Source: Glycomyces paridis (lineage in GTDB: Bacteria > Actinomycetota > Actinomycetes > Mycobacteriales > Micromonosporaceae). Taken from it: 64,000 nt of DNA. The stretch is from assembly GCF_004912155.1 (NCBI RefSeq), contig NZ_STGX01000003.1:296309-360308 (forward strand), in the 5' to 3' direction. The translations under genes were made by a program, and so were the position numbers. Shown piece after piece: positions 17,067 through 25,085 of the stretch. The stretch's first letter is position 1. Every line of letters starts with the position of its first letter. The notes beneath the pieces were generated by a model. That model did not search any database and was not told the origin of the DNA. It was given only the letters and a program-made list of their open reading frames with translations.

Positions 17067-17705
17067 TCAGCCTTCGGCGAGGTACTCCTCGCGTTCGCCG
17101 CGCCAGTTCTCCAGGTACCGGTACGACGTGTCGTGCGCGTGGGCGCCGCGCACCGCGCGGGCGCCTTCGGCCAGTGCCGCCGCGTCGGCGGGGTCGACGC
17201 GCCAGCCGTACGGATAGGAGAAGCGGCTGGAGTAGTCCTCCGCCCACAGGAGCACCAGGTCGCGGTCGTGTTCGAGGTCCTGGTAGCTCTTGGAGCCGCG
17301 CTCGTGCCGCTCGATCGTCCAGCCGCCGCCCTCGCGCGGGGTCGCGGTGAAGTCCGGGTCGAAGCCCCAGCCCCAGCGTCCGTCCGGGAGCTCCCGGGGC
17401 GCGTCGCGGCCTCCGCCGAGGGCGTCCGCGAGCGCGGCCGGGGTCCACGGGGCGGGGAACCCGGTCGCGAGGGCGGTGTGCAGTTCGAGGTCGGTGAGCC
17501 GCTCGGACCGGGGCCCGCGCGGATCGAGCGCCGAGCCGAGGGTCTTCGCCGCCAGCGACGGCCCGCCGTCGTCCACGAGCGCCACGTGCAGTTGCAGGAG
17601 CCGCGTGAACCGGTCGTGGTCGGCCGGGCTCGCGAACGGCGGCAGCGGGACGGTGTCGGCGGCGGGAGAGCCCCACGGCACGCCCGAGGGGAGGAAGTTG
17701 CGCAT
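17067..17705 (-). CDS. Hypothetical protein
   Basis: The 212-residue soluble protein has no signal peptide, membrane segment or motif I recognise. It is rich in Trp, Asp and Pro, with GRWGWGFDPDFTATPREGGGWTIERHERGS in the middle and a C-terminal DTSYRYLENWRGEREEYLAEG. The ATG follows a credible codon pattern and the reading frame shows the expected GC3 bias. It is convergent with the AraC gene (4 bp between stops) and divergent from the next small membrane protein. Function unknown. Confidence 0.7.
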   Translation of the reverse strand: MRNFLPSGVPWGSPAADTVPLPPFASPADHDRFTRLLQLHVALVDDGGPSLAAKTLGSALDPRGPRSERLTDLELHTALATGFPAPWTPAALADALGGGRDAPRELPDGRWGWGFDPDFTATPREGGGWTIERHERGSKSYQDLEHDRDLVLLWAEDYSSRFSYPYGWRVDPADAAALAEGARAVRGAHAHDTSYRYLENWRGEREEYLAEG

Positions 17706-17814
17706 GGCGCCATTGTGCCGGGCCGGGTCCACCGATCCGGTCCCGGCGCGGTTGGCGCAGGCCCGAAGGGGTACCCATAGTGGAGCAATGTTCGCCTCAC
17801 GGATCGGAGTCGCC

Positions 17815-17994
17815 ATGCGCGCCTCGCACATCGGACTGATCGCCGGGCTGCTGCTCGCCCTGGCCTTCCTCGCCGGAGGAGCGGAGGGCCTCGTGATCGC
17901 CGCGCTGTTCGGCCTCATAGGGCTCGTCCTCGGCGCCCTGCTCGGCGGCGAGACCCGCTCGTTCCGCCGCTTCACGCGCCGCCGCAGGCGCTGA
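17815..17994 (+). CDS. DUF2273-like small membrane protein, stand-alone paralogue
   Basis: This 59-residue protein starts MRASHIGLIAGLLLALAFL and has two hydrophobic stretches followed by ETRSFRRFTRRRRR. The start aligns with the DUF2273 gene at 14127 (MKASFAGLAVGLLLAIAV). That comparison, and CGGAGT 4-9 nt upstream, favour ATG 17815 over the in-frame ATG at 17788. Unlike its paralogue it is not beside an Asp23 gene. Confidence 0.65.
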   Translation: MRASHIGLIAGLLLALAFLAGGAEGLVIAALFGLIGLVLGALLGGETRSFRRFTRRRRR

Positions 17995-18084
17995 CGGCCG
18001 GCTCCGGCGACCCGCTCGGCAAGCGCCTCCCGGCGAGTAGGGTGGGCCTGTCTCCGGGAACGAAAAACTGAAAGTAGGTCGCTC

Positions 18085-19086
18085 ATGAGTGTCAGCGTGC
18101 TGTTCATCGGCGGTACCGGCCGGATCTCCACCTCGTGCGTCCACGAGGCCGTCCGCCAGGGCATGGAGGTCACCGTCCTCAACCGCGGCCGCACCGGCGA
18201 GCGCCTGCTCCCGCCCGAGGTCGCCCTCCTGACCGCCGACGCGAACGACGCGGACTCCGTGCGCGAGGCGCTCGGTGACCGGACCTTCGACGCGGTCGTC
18301 AACTGGGTCAACTTCACCCCCGAGCAGGTTCGGCGCGACATCGAGCTGTTCACCGGCCGCTGCGGCCAGTACCTGTTCATCAGCTCCGCCTCGGCCTACC
18401 AGACCCCGCCCACCCACATGCCGGTCACCGAGTCGACGCCGCTGAAGAACCCCTTCTGGCAGTACTCGCGCGACAAGATCGCCTGCGAGGAGCTCCTCAC
18501 CGCCGCCTACCGCGACGACGACTTCCCGATGACGATCATCCGGCCCTCGCACACCTACGACGAGACCCTCCTGCCCTTCGACGGCGGCTGGACCGTCGTG
18601 GAGCGGATGCGCGCCGGTAAGCCCGTCATCGTCCACGGCGACGGCACCTCGCTGTGGACCATCACCCACAGCCGCGACTTCGCGGTCGGTTTCGTGGGGC
18701 TCCTCGCCAAGGAGGCCGCGATCGGCGAGGCCTTCCACATCACCGGCGACGAGGCCCCCACCTGGAACCAGATCTTCGGTCACATCGCCGAGGCCGCCGG
18801 CGTGGAGCCGCACCTGGTGCACGTCGCCTCCGACGCCATCGCCGCCGCCGACCCGAACTGGGGCGCCGGTCTCCTCGGCGACAAGTCCAACACGATGGTC
18901 TTCGACAACACGAAGGTCAAGCGCCTCGTGCCCGAGTTCGGCATCGACGCGACCCCGTACAGGCTCGGCGCCCGCGAGGTCGTTGCCTGGCATGACGCGA
19001 ACCCCGCGTTCCAGACCGTCGACCCGAAGACCGACGCCCTCATGGACTGGCTCGCCGACCGCTACGCCCCCCGCCCGATGGACTAG
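18085..19086 (+). CDS. NAD-dependent epimerase/dehydratase-family (extended SDR) protein
   Basis: The 333-residue protein begins VSVLFIGGTGRIS, a GxxGxx nucleotide-binding loop. It continues with LFISSASAYQ, where Ser holds the catalytic position, and FWQYSRDKIACEELL, which supplies the YxxxK pair. The C-terminal half reads ITGDEAPTWNQIFGHIAEAAG, as in sugar-nucleotide or reductase-type extended SDRs. Many relatives are annotated only as SDR family or NAD-dependent epimerase. It stands alone, with GAAAGTAGGTCGCTC before the ATG, and is convergent with the next block. Substrate unknown. Confidence 0.85.
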   Translation: MSVSVLFIGGTGRISTSCVHEAVRQGMEVTVLNRGRTGERLLPPEVALLTADANDADSVREALGDRTFDAVVNWVNFTPEQVRRDIELFTGRCGQYLFISSASAYQTPPTHMPVTESTPLKNPFWQYSRDKIACEELLTAAYRDDDFPMTIIRPSHTYDETLLPFDGGWTVVERMRAGKPVIVHGDGTSLWTITHSRDFAVGFVGLLAKEAAIGEAFHITGDEAPTWNQIFGHIAEAAGVEPHLVHVASDAIAAADPNWGAGLLGDKSNTMVFDNTKVKRLVPEFGIDATPYRLGAREVVAWHDANPAFQTVDPKTDALMDWLADRYAPRPMD

Positions 19087-19107
19087 GAACGCCCGCCGGC
19101 GTTCCCC

Positions 19108-20856
19108 TCAGTCCCGCACCCGCTCCCAGCCGTCCGCCTCGAGCCCGCCGCCGTCGCACAGCACGGTCCGGCCCGAGCGGACCTCGATCGCGTCGACGTA
19201 CACGCCGCGGCCCTGGTACAGCGGATCGCTCGTGTAGACCCAGCGCAGCGTGGTCGTGCCGTCCGGCACGTCCGCGCGCGCGGCGATCCACCGCCGCCCC
19301 GAGTAGCCCGAGAACGCGCCCTCGGTGCGCCAGTGGTGGTCCTCGGTGCGCAGGTCCAGCGGCAGCGCCGTCCACGTGACGCCGTCGGCGCTCGCCTCGA
19401 ACGCGCCCGCGTCGGTCGTCTCGGTGTCGTACCAGAGCGCGAACTCGGCCTTCGCCCGCGCGGCCGGCTTCGCCAGCGCCGCAGTGAGCGTCGCCCGGGT
19501 CGCGTCCGCCTGCCCGGCGAACCAGGCCCGCCCGCCCGAGCGCGGCTCGACCGGCACCGCCCGGCCCAACGGTCGGCTCGCCGCGCGCCGGTACGCCGAG
19601 GCCGTGCCCCGCTCCCGCGTCGGGTGCACGCGGTTGGTGAGCAGCACCAGCAGCGTCCCGGCCAGCGGGTCGAGCACGATCGAGGTGCCGGTGTACCCGG
19701 TGTGGCCCACCGTGACCGGTGAGCTCATCGCGTCCATGTACCAGCGCTGGCCGAGCTGCCAGCCGAGGCCGCGCGCGGCGCTCTCGCCGAGCCCGGCGTT
19801 CTGGTCGGTGAAGATCAGCCGCGCGGTGGCCTCGGAGAGGATCACCGCGTCCCGGTACCGGCCGCCGTTGAGGATCATCTGGCCGAACACCGCGAGGTCC
19901 CACGCGGTCGCGAACACGCCCGCGTGCCCGGCGACCCCGCCGAAGCCCCAGGCGTTCTCGTCGTGCACCTCGCCGCGCACCATGCCCCGGCCGGTCCACG
20001 GCTGGTACTCGGTGGCGGCGGTCCGCGAGGGGTCGGGCGGGTTGTAGCCGGTGTCGCGCAGGCCCAGCGGTTCGCAGATCAGCTCGGCCACGAGGTCGTC
20101 GAGCGTGCGGCCGGTGACCTGTTCGAGGATCTTGCCCAGGACGATGAGGTTGAGGTCGGAGTACTCGTAGCCGGAGCCCGGCGGGCGCCGCAGCGGGTGC
20201 GCGTAGATCGCCTCCATGCGCGCCTGTTCGTCGGGCAGGTCGTAGAGCTTGACGAACGCGATCATCCCCGAGGTGTGGGACAGCAGCTGTCCCAGCGTGA
20301 TCGGCGACTTCGCGGCGTCGAACGCGTCGAAGCCCGGCAGGTGCTCCACGACTGCGGCCTTGAGGTCGATGAGCCCCTCGTCGATGAGGACGCCGGTGAC
20401 GGTGGCGGTGAACAGCTTCGAGATCGAGGCGAGGTCGTAGACCGTGTCGGTCTCGGCCGCCTCCCACTGCTCGGGAGGCAGCTCGACCGGCGTGCCGGCC
20501 GCCTCGTCCCAGCCGGAGTATCGCAGCCGGTGGCCGCCCGCCTCGTGGACCACCACGACCCCGTCGCGGGCCGCCAGCAGCGCGTACCCGGGGAACGAGG
20601 GCTCAAGACCCTCCATATGGGACTGTAGTTCGGGGACTATCCGACTCACGTGCGCACCGGTCAGACCCGCACTCGCGCACGAGCCGTAGTGCAGTCGACG
20701 GGGGGTCGCCGGAAAGGTCACGTCGTAGGGTCCGGCTGTCGGCGGGCCGGTCAGTTCGGGCATTGAGGGATGCTCCTCGGCATTGGCACGGGTCGCGAAC
20801 GCGAGCGCGGAACAGGCCGCCCCCGCCACGCCCCCCAGTACGGTTCGGCGCTGCAT
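19108..20856 (-). CDS. Secreted AmiE-like serine hydrolase with C-terminal beta-sandwich
   Basis: This 582-residue penicillin-binding/beta-lactamase-fold hydrolase has a Tat-like leader (MQRRTVLGGVAGAACSALAFATRANA). SISK at 144-147 supplies the nucleophile Ser and the Lys, GYEYSDLNLIVLG the Tyr motif, and VGHTGYTGT the third box. Relatives beside NagZ and NamZ (B. subtilis AmiE) cleave the peptide from N-acetylmuramic acid, and the neighbours here are NamZ and NagZ. Residues from about 455 form an added beta-sandwich (FEASADGVTWTALPL ... VYVDAIEVRSG) like the C-terminal domain of InhA-type proteins, absent from AmiE. The AGGAGACACC leader before ATGCAGCG is identical to that of the upstream namZ. 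Confidence 0.8.
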   Translation of the reverse strand: MQRRTVLGGVAGAACSALAFATRANAEEHPSMPELTGPPTAGPYDVTFPATPRRLHYGSCASAGLTGAHVSRIVPELQSHMEGLEPSFPGYALLAARDGVVVVHEAGGHRLRYSGWDEAAGTPVELPPEQWEAAETDTVYDLASISKLFTATVTGVLIDEGLIDLKAAVVEHLPGFDAFDAAKSPITLGQLLSHTSGMIAFVKLYDLPDEQARMEAIYAHPLRRPPGSGYEYSDLNLIVLGKILEQVTGRTLDDLVAELICEPLGLRDTGYNPPDPSRTAATEYQPWTGRGMVRGEVHDENAWGFGGVAGHAGVFATAWDLAVFGQMILNGGRYRDAVILSEATARLIFTDQNAGLGESAARGLGWQLGQRWYMDAMSSPVTVGHTGYTGTSIVLDPLAGTLLVLLTNRVHPTRERGTASAYRRAASRPLGRAVPVEPRSGGRAWFAGQADATRATLTAALAKPAARAKAEFALWYDTETTDAGAFEASADGVTWTALPLDLRTEDHHWRTEGAFSGYSGRRWIAARADVPDGTTTLRWVYTSDPLYQGRGVYVDAIEVRSGRTVLCDGGGLEADGWERVRD

Positions 20857-20879
20857 GGTGTCTCCTCGTCATCGTGCCA

Positions 20880-22130
20880 TCACTGTGCGGTGCGGCGATA
20901 GAGCAAATACGACTCTCTTTGCTCGGAAAACGCATCCAATTCCTCGGCCCACAGTCCCGGCAGGTCCTCGGCGTCCGCGCCCGCCTCGATCGCCAGCCGC
21001 ACCGCCTGGTTCCCGGTGAGCTTGTCCAGCCAGAACGAGGTCTGGTCCTGCGAGCGCCACCCGTACTCCGGGAAGGCCCGCCGCTGCGCCACGATCATCG
21101 CCAGCGCCGTCCTGATTGGATCGAACTCGGACCTATCGGTCACCTGGAGCTCCACCCCGCCGCACACCGAGCCCTGCCATTTCGAGAACCACGGCGAGAA
21201 GTACGCCTCCCGCACCCGCGCCCCCGCCAGGCCCCCGATCGACTCCGCCCAGACGTGGTCGATCCCCGGCGCGCCCAGCAGCTCGAACGGCTTCGTCGTG
21301 CCCCGCCCCTCCGACAGCGCCGTCGCCTCGAACAGGCACGTCCCCGGGTACGCCACGGCCGTGTCCACCGTCGGCATGTTCGGCGACGGTGCGATCCACG
21401 GCAGCCCCGTCTCCTCGAAGTACGACCGCGGCTTCCAGCCCTCCATCCGCACCACCGTCAGATCCGCCGGCTCAGCCGTGAACTCCCCGTTGAACAGCGA
21501 CGCGAGTTCGCCCACCGTCATCCCGTGCCGCTGCGCGATCGGCTTGAGCCCCACGAACGTCGCGTGCTCGGGATGGAGCACCGGCCCGCTCGCCGCCGCC
21601 CCCGACACCGGGTTCGGCCGGTCGAGCACCACGAACCGCAGCCCCAGCCGCCCCGCCGCCTCCAGCGCCAGGTACATCGTCCAGATGTACGTGTAGAACC
21701 GCGACCCCACGTCCTGGATGTCGAACACGACCGTCTCGATCCCGGTCTCGGCGAACACCTCCGCCATCCGGTCCATGTCGTTGTACGCGTTGTACACCGG
21801 CAGCCCGGTCTTCGCGTCGAGGAAGAAGTCCTCGCCCTCGCCCGCCTGCGAGACCCCGCGGAAGCCGTGCTCGGGGCCGAACACCGCCGCCACGTCGACC
21901 TTCCCGCTGCCGTGCATGAGGTCCACCTCGTGCGTGAGGTCGGGGAGGACACCCGTGGGGTTCGAGATGACGCCGACGCGCTGGCCGGCGAGTTCGGCGA
22001 AGCCGTCCTCGGCGAGCACTTCGACGCCGGTCTTGACGCGGCGTTTCGGCTTGGCGTGGGCGGGCGCGGCGGTGGCCGCGGCCAGGGCGGCCCCGGCGAC
22101 GGCGCCGCCGAGGAGTCTCCTGCGCTGCAT
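20880..22130 (-). CDS. namZ: Exo-beta-N-acetylmuramidase NamZ (DUF1343)
   Basis: This 416-residue secreted protein has a Tat-type leader (MQRRRLLGGAVAGAALAAATAAPAHA). The DUF1343 landmarks are present: RVGVISNPTGV (51-61), the conserved FGPEHGFRG with Glu87, FDIQDVGSRFYTYIWTM, VLDRPNPVSG, and PSPNMPTVDTAVAYPGTCLFEAT. The family founder B. subtilis NamZ releases N-acetylmuramic acid from the non-reducing end of peptidoglycan fragments. Its stop is 23 nt before the AmiE-like start and its ATG is 8 nt after the nagZ stop, so the three form a compact unit. Synonymous codon choice switches from C-ending to G-ending at about codon 76. Confidence 0.9.
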   Translation of the reverse strand: MQRRRLLGGAVAGAALAAATAAPAHAKPKRRVKTGVEVLAEDGFAELAGQRVGVISNPTGVLPDLTHEVDLMHGSGKVDVAAVFGPEHGFRGVSQAGEGEDFFLDAKTGLPVYNAYNDMDRMAEVFAETGIETVVFDIQDVGSRFYTYIWTMYLALEAAGRLGLRFVVLDRPNPVSGAAASGPVLHPEHATFVGLKPIAQRHGMTVGELASLFNGEFTAEPADLTVVRMEGWKPRSYFEETGLPWIAPSPNMPTVDTAVAYPGTCLFEATALSEGRGTTKPFELLGAPGIDHVWAESIGGLAGARVREAYFSPWFSKWQGSVCGGVELQVTDRSEFDPIRTALAMIVAQRRAFPEYGWRSQDQTSFWLDKLTGNQAVRLAIEAGADAEDLPGLWAEELDAFSEQRESYLLYRRTAQ

Positions 22131-22138
22131 GGTGTCTC

Positions 22139-23914
22139 CTAGTATTCGAGGCCGTGGCCGAAGGGGAACAGGACCGCCTCGGGATCGTCGGCGTGGGGGA
22201 TGTCGACCGGCAGGCGCCCCTGCGGGGCGAGCGCGCCGGTGATCGCGCGGACGGCCGATTCGAGCCCGTCGGCGGCGTACGAGTAGGTCGCCAGGTAGGC
22301 GTGGACCGAGTCGGCGACGTACGCGATGTCGTAGGGGTTCCTGACGCCGAGCGCGACGAGCGGGACGCCGGTGGCCGCGAGCGCGTCCACGAGGTCGGCC
22401 TGGGCCGGGTTGTCGGCGATGCCGTTGGTGCACACGACGACGAGGCCCTTGCCGTCGGCGGCGGCCGCCGCCGCGGCGATCTGGGCCGCGGTGGGGGCGA
22501 GGCCGGTGACGACCCGCTCGGCGCTCCAGCCGCGCGCGCCGAACTCGGCGGCGACCACGTTCGTGGTGGTCTCGCCCCAGCCGGTGACGAGGACGAACCC
22601 GCCGTCGGTCGGCGTCGGGAGCGTCCCGTCGTTGACGACGAGGGTGGTGGTCCGGTCGCTGAGCGCCTGGGCCGCTTCGAGGTTCGCGGCGGTGCCGACG
22701 ACCTGGCCGACCAGGTCGGGGTCGGCGTACGGGTCCTCGAAGAGCCCGAGACGGTACTTGAGGTCGAGGATGCGTGTCACCGAGGCGTCGATGCGCCGCT
22801 CGGTGAGCTCGCCTTCGGCGACGGCGGCGAGGACCGCGTTGTAGGCGAGGTCGATGTCCATCGGCATGAGCAGCACGTCGGCCCCGGCCTGGAGCGCGAG
22901 CACCGGGACGCGGTCGTCGCCGTAGCCCTCGCGCACGCCGTCCATCTGGAGCGAGTCGGTCACCACGAGCCCGTCGTAGCCCAGTTCCTCGCGCAGCAGT
23001 CCGGTGAGGACGGGTTCGGACAGGGTCGCGGGCCGCAGCGACGCGTCGAGCGCGGGGAACTGGAGGTGGGCGGTCATGACGACGTCCACACCGGCGTCGA
23101 TCGCGGCGGCGAACGGCGGGGCGTCGATCGCGCGCCACTCCTCGTAGGTGTGCTCGATGCGCGGCAGCTCGGCGTGGCTGTCGTCGGCGGTGTCCCCGTG
23201 CCCGGGGAAGTGCTTGACGGTGGAGGCGAGGTCCCCGCGTGCCTGGTAGCCCTCCACCTGCGCCGCGACCATCGCGGCGACGTGCTCGGGGTCGGACCCG
23301 AAGGAGCGCACGCCGATCACCGGGTTGGCCGGGTTGACGTTGACGTCGGCGTCGGGGGCGAAGTTCTGGTTCAGGCCCATCGCGCGCAGCTCGGTGCCGC
23401 TGAGGACGGCGGCGGCGCGGGCGGCCTCGGGGTCATGGGTCGCGCCGAGGGCCATGGCGCCCGGCAGCTGCGTGGCGGGAGGGCCGATGCGGGTGACGAG
23501 CCCGTGCTCCTGGTCGGTGGCGATGAACAGCGGCGTGCCGCAGCCCTCGAGGGCCGCGTCCTGGAGCCCGTTGGAGAGCGCGGTGATCTGGTCGGGGTTC
23601 GCGACGTTGTTCGACCAGGCGAAGTAGATGATCCCGCCGAGGTGGTAGGTCGCGATGAGCGCGGTGGCGTTGTCGACGCCGTGCGCCGCCTGATTGGCGG
23701 CGACGTCGGCGGCGGCCGTCGTGTCGGCGGTCTGGCCGTAGGCGTACGTGGTGAAGAGCTGGCCGACCTTCTCCTCCAGGCTCATCGCCCTGAGGCGCCG
23801 CTTGACGAAACTGCGGCGGCGCCCGCCATCGGCCTCGGCGGGGCCTGCGACGGCGGCCGCCGCGGCGGCTCCGAGTGCGGCGGCGAGCACGGTCCGGCGG
23901 GGATGCGTCTCCAT
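22139..23914 (-). CDS. nagZ: Secreted beta-N-acetylglucosaminidase NagZ-like (GH3)
   Basis: This 591-residue GH3 enzyme has a leader (METHPRRTVLAAALG ... GPAEA). KHFPGHG at 234-240 and DSH at 245-247 are the NagZ loop that carries the catalytic Asp-His pair, and VVTDSLQMDGV places nucleophile Asp320. A second alpha/beta domain (about 400-591) follows, as in the two-domain B. subtilis enzyme, which is also exported. The ATG at 23914 is preferred because longer in-frame starts run through the promoter-like region at 24014-24043. It should remove GlcNAc so that NamZ and the AmiE-like hydrolase can act on the remaining MurNAc-peptide. Confidence 0.92.
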   Translation of the reverse strand: METHPRRTVLAAALGAAAAAAVAGPAEADGGRRRSFVKRRLRAMSLEEKVGQLFTTYAYGQTADTTAAADVAANQAAHGVDNATALIATYHLGGIIYFAWSNNVANPDQITALSNGLQDAALEGCGTPLFIATDQEHGLVTRIGPPATQLPGAMALGATHDPEAARAAAVLSGTELRAMGLNQNFAPDADVNVNPANPVIGVRSFGSDPEHVAAMVAAQVEGYQARGDLASTVKHFPGHGDTADDSHAELPRIEHTYEEWRAIDAPPFAAAIDAGVDVVMTAHLQFPALDASLRPATLSEPVLTGLLREELGYDGLVVTDSLQMDGVREGYGDDRVPVLALQAGADVLLMPMDIDLAYNAVLAAVAEGELTERRIDASVTRILDLKYRLGLFEDPYADPDLVGQVVGTAANLEAAQALSDRTTTLVVNDGTLPTPTDGGFVLVTGWGETTTNVVAAEFGARGWSAERVVTGLAPTAAQIAAAAAAADGKGLVVVCTNGIADNPAQADLVDALAATGVPLVALGVRNPYDIAYVADSVHAYLATYSYAADGLESAVRAITGALAPQGRLPVDIPHADDPEAVLFPFGHGLEY

Positions 23915-24013
23915 GGGGCGGACTCCAGTCTGCGCGGGAACGGGGATGGGGCCCGGCCCCGGATGCGGCACTGCGAAATGCGGCACTGCGACCGGGTATG
24001 ACCCGACCCGCTC

Positions 24014-24043
24014 ATCCTGGCAGAAACTTTCATGTGAAGGCAA
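24014..24043 (-). promoter_or_regulatory. Putative nagZ promoter with GAAAGTTTC motif in the spacer
   Basis: Read on the minus strand, TTGCCT (24043-24038) and CAGGAT (24019-24014) are 18 bp apart. The spacer contains TGAAAGTTTC (24032-24023). A related GAAAACTTTC with the same nearby TTCACAT occurs before the peptide-importer operon at 35123-35134. The 238-bp gap between the S66 gene and nagZ holds this element and the hairpin next to it. Confidence 0.5.
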
Positions 24044-24068
24044 GACTACGGAGAGAATTTTCGTAGTC
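24044..24068. other. Small inverted repeat upstream of the nagZ promoter
   Basis: GACTACG and CGTAGTC (7 bp) enclose an 11-nt A/T-rich loop. It lies after the S66 stop and directly abuts the nagZ -35 box. It may be a terminator of the upstream peptidase genes or a regulator site. Confidence 0.45.
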
Positions 24069-24152
24069 CGCGAACCGGCGCGCACCGCCGGCACCGGTCC
24101 GTCCGAACTGCACGGACCGGGATCGTGTTGCGCCGCAGGTGGATCGCGTGAT

Positions 24153-25085
24153 TCAGTGCAGTGCGGGCTCGGCGAAGACCAGCGTCCCGGCGTCGGCGTC
24201 GAGCGTCGCGGTGAGCCCGAGCGGCACGGTCAGCGAAGGCGAGCAGTGCCCGAAGCCGAACTCCTCGACCACCGGGACGCCGAGGCCGCCGAGGCGGTCC
24301 TCCAGGACCGTCCGCACGCCCTCGTAGGGCCCGCAGTCGGTGAACGAACCGACCGCGATCCCGGCGATCCCCTCGAACCAGCCGGCGCGGCCGAGCTGCG
24401 TGAGCATCCGGTCGATCCGGTAGGGGCGCTCGTCGGTGTCCTCGATGAGGAGGATCGCGCCCTCCAGATCGGCGCGGTGCTCGGCGGTGCCGATCCCGCC
24501 GACCAGCAGCATGAGGCAGCCGCCGACGGTCACCCCGGTCGCCGTGCCGCCGGTGATCGCCCTCGACCCGGGCGCGTGGAGCTTCTGGACCCGCTCGGGC
24601 TCGAACAGGGTCAGCCGCAGGTGCTCGCGGTTCGCGGCGTCGGCGAGGAACGCCGACCAGGTGGTGAGCGGCCCGTGGACGGAGGCGGTGCCGAGGTGGA
24701 GCGCGACCGCCTCGTGCAGGGTCGTGATGTCGCTGAACCCTATGAGCGCCTTCGGCTCGCACTCCCGCAGCCTCTTCCAGTCGACCAGGTCGACCATGCG
24801 GTTGGCGCCGTAGCCGCCTCGGGCGGCGAACACCGCCGCGAACGACGGGTCGGCCCAGGCCGCGGTGAAGTCCGCGGCCCGGTCGGCGTCGGTCCCGGCG
24901 AGCTGGTCGTACCGCTCGTGCAGGTCCCGCGCGTGCGGCATGAGCACCGGTTCGAGGCCCCAGGAGCGCAGGACGTCGAGCCCGGCGTCCATGCGGTCGG
25001 CGGGGGAGGGGCTCGACGGCGAGACGACCGCGACCCGGTCCCCGGGGACGAGGCGGCGCGGTCGGCGCAGCGGCGCGAGACTCAC
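24153..25085 (-). CDS. S66 family LD-carboxypeptidase (LdcA/MccF-like)
   Basis: The 310-residue cytosolic peptidase carries the S66 triad: Ser118 in IGFSDIT, Glu215 in LLIEDTDERPYRIDRML and His280 in FGFGHCSP. The AARGGYGANRMVDL block is typical. S66 enzymes remove the terminal D-Ala from murein tetrapeptides (LdcA, YkfA) or inactivate microcin C-like compounds (MccF). The peptidoglycan neighbours favour the first role. GTG overlaps the S9 peptidase stop (GTGA). B. subtilis likewise keeps an S66 gene (ykfA) beside dppA and a peptide importer. Confidence 0.9.
   Translation of the reverse strand: MSLAPLRRPRRLVPGDRVAVVSPSSPSPADRMDAGLDVLRSWGLEPVLMPHARDLHERYDQLAGTDADRAADFTAAWADPSFAAVFAARGGYGANRMVDLVDWKRLRECEPKALIGFSDITTLHEAVALHLGTASVHGPLTTWSAFLADAANREHLRLTLFEPERVQKLHAPGSRAITGGTATGVTVGGCLMLLVGGIGTAEHRADLEGAILLIEDTDERPYRIDRMLTQLGRAGWFEGIAGIAVGSFTDCGPYEGVRTVLEDRLGGLGVPVVEEFGFGHCSPSLTVPLGLTATLDADAGTLVFAEPALH

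Noticed and set aside
17788..17994. Longer start for the small DUF2273-like protein
   Set aside because: Alignment with the paralogue at 14127 and the CGGAGT site favour ATG 17815.
24153..25085. Microcin C self-immunity protein MccF
   Set aside because: Same S66 family, but the peptidoglycan and D-peptide neighbours favour an LD-carboxypeptidase; no microcin genes are present.
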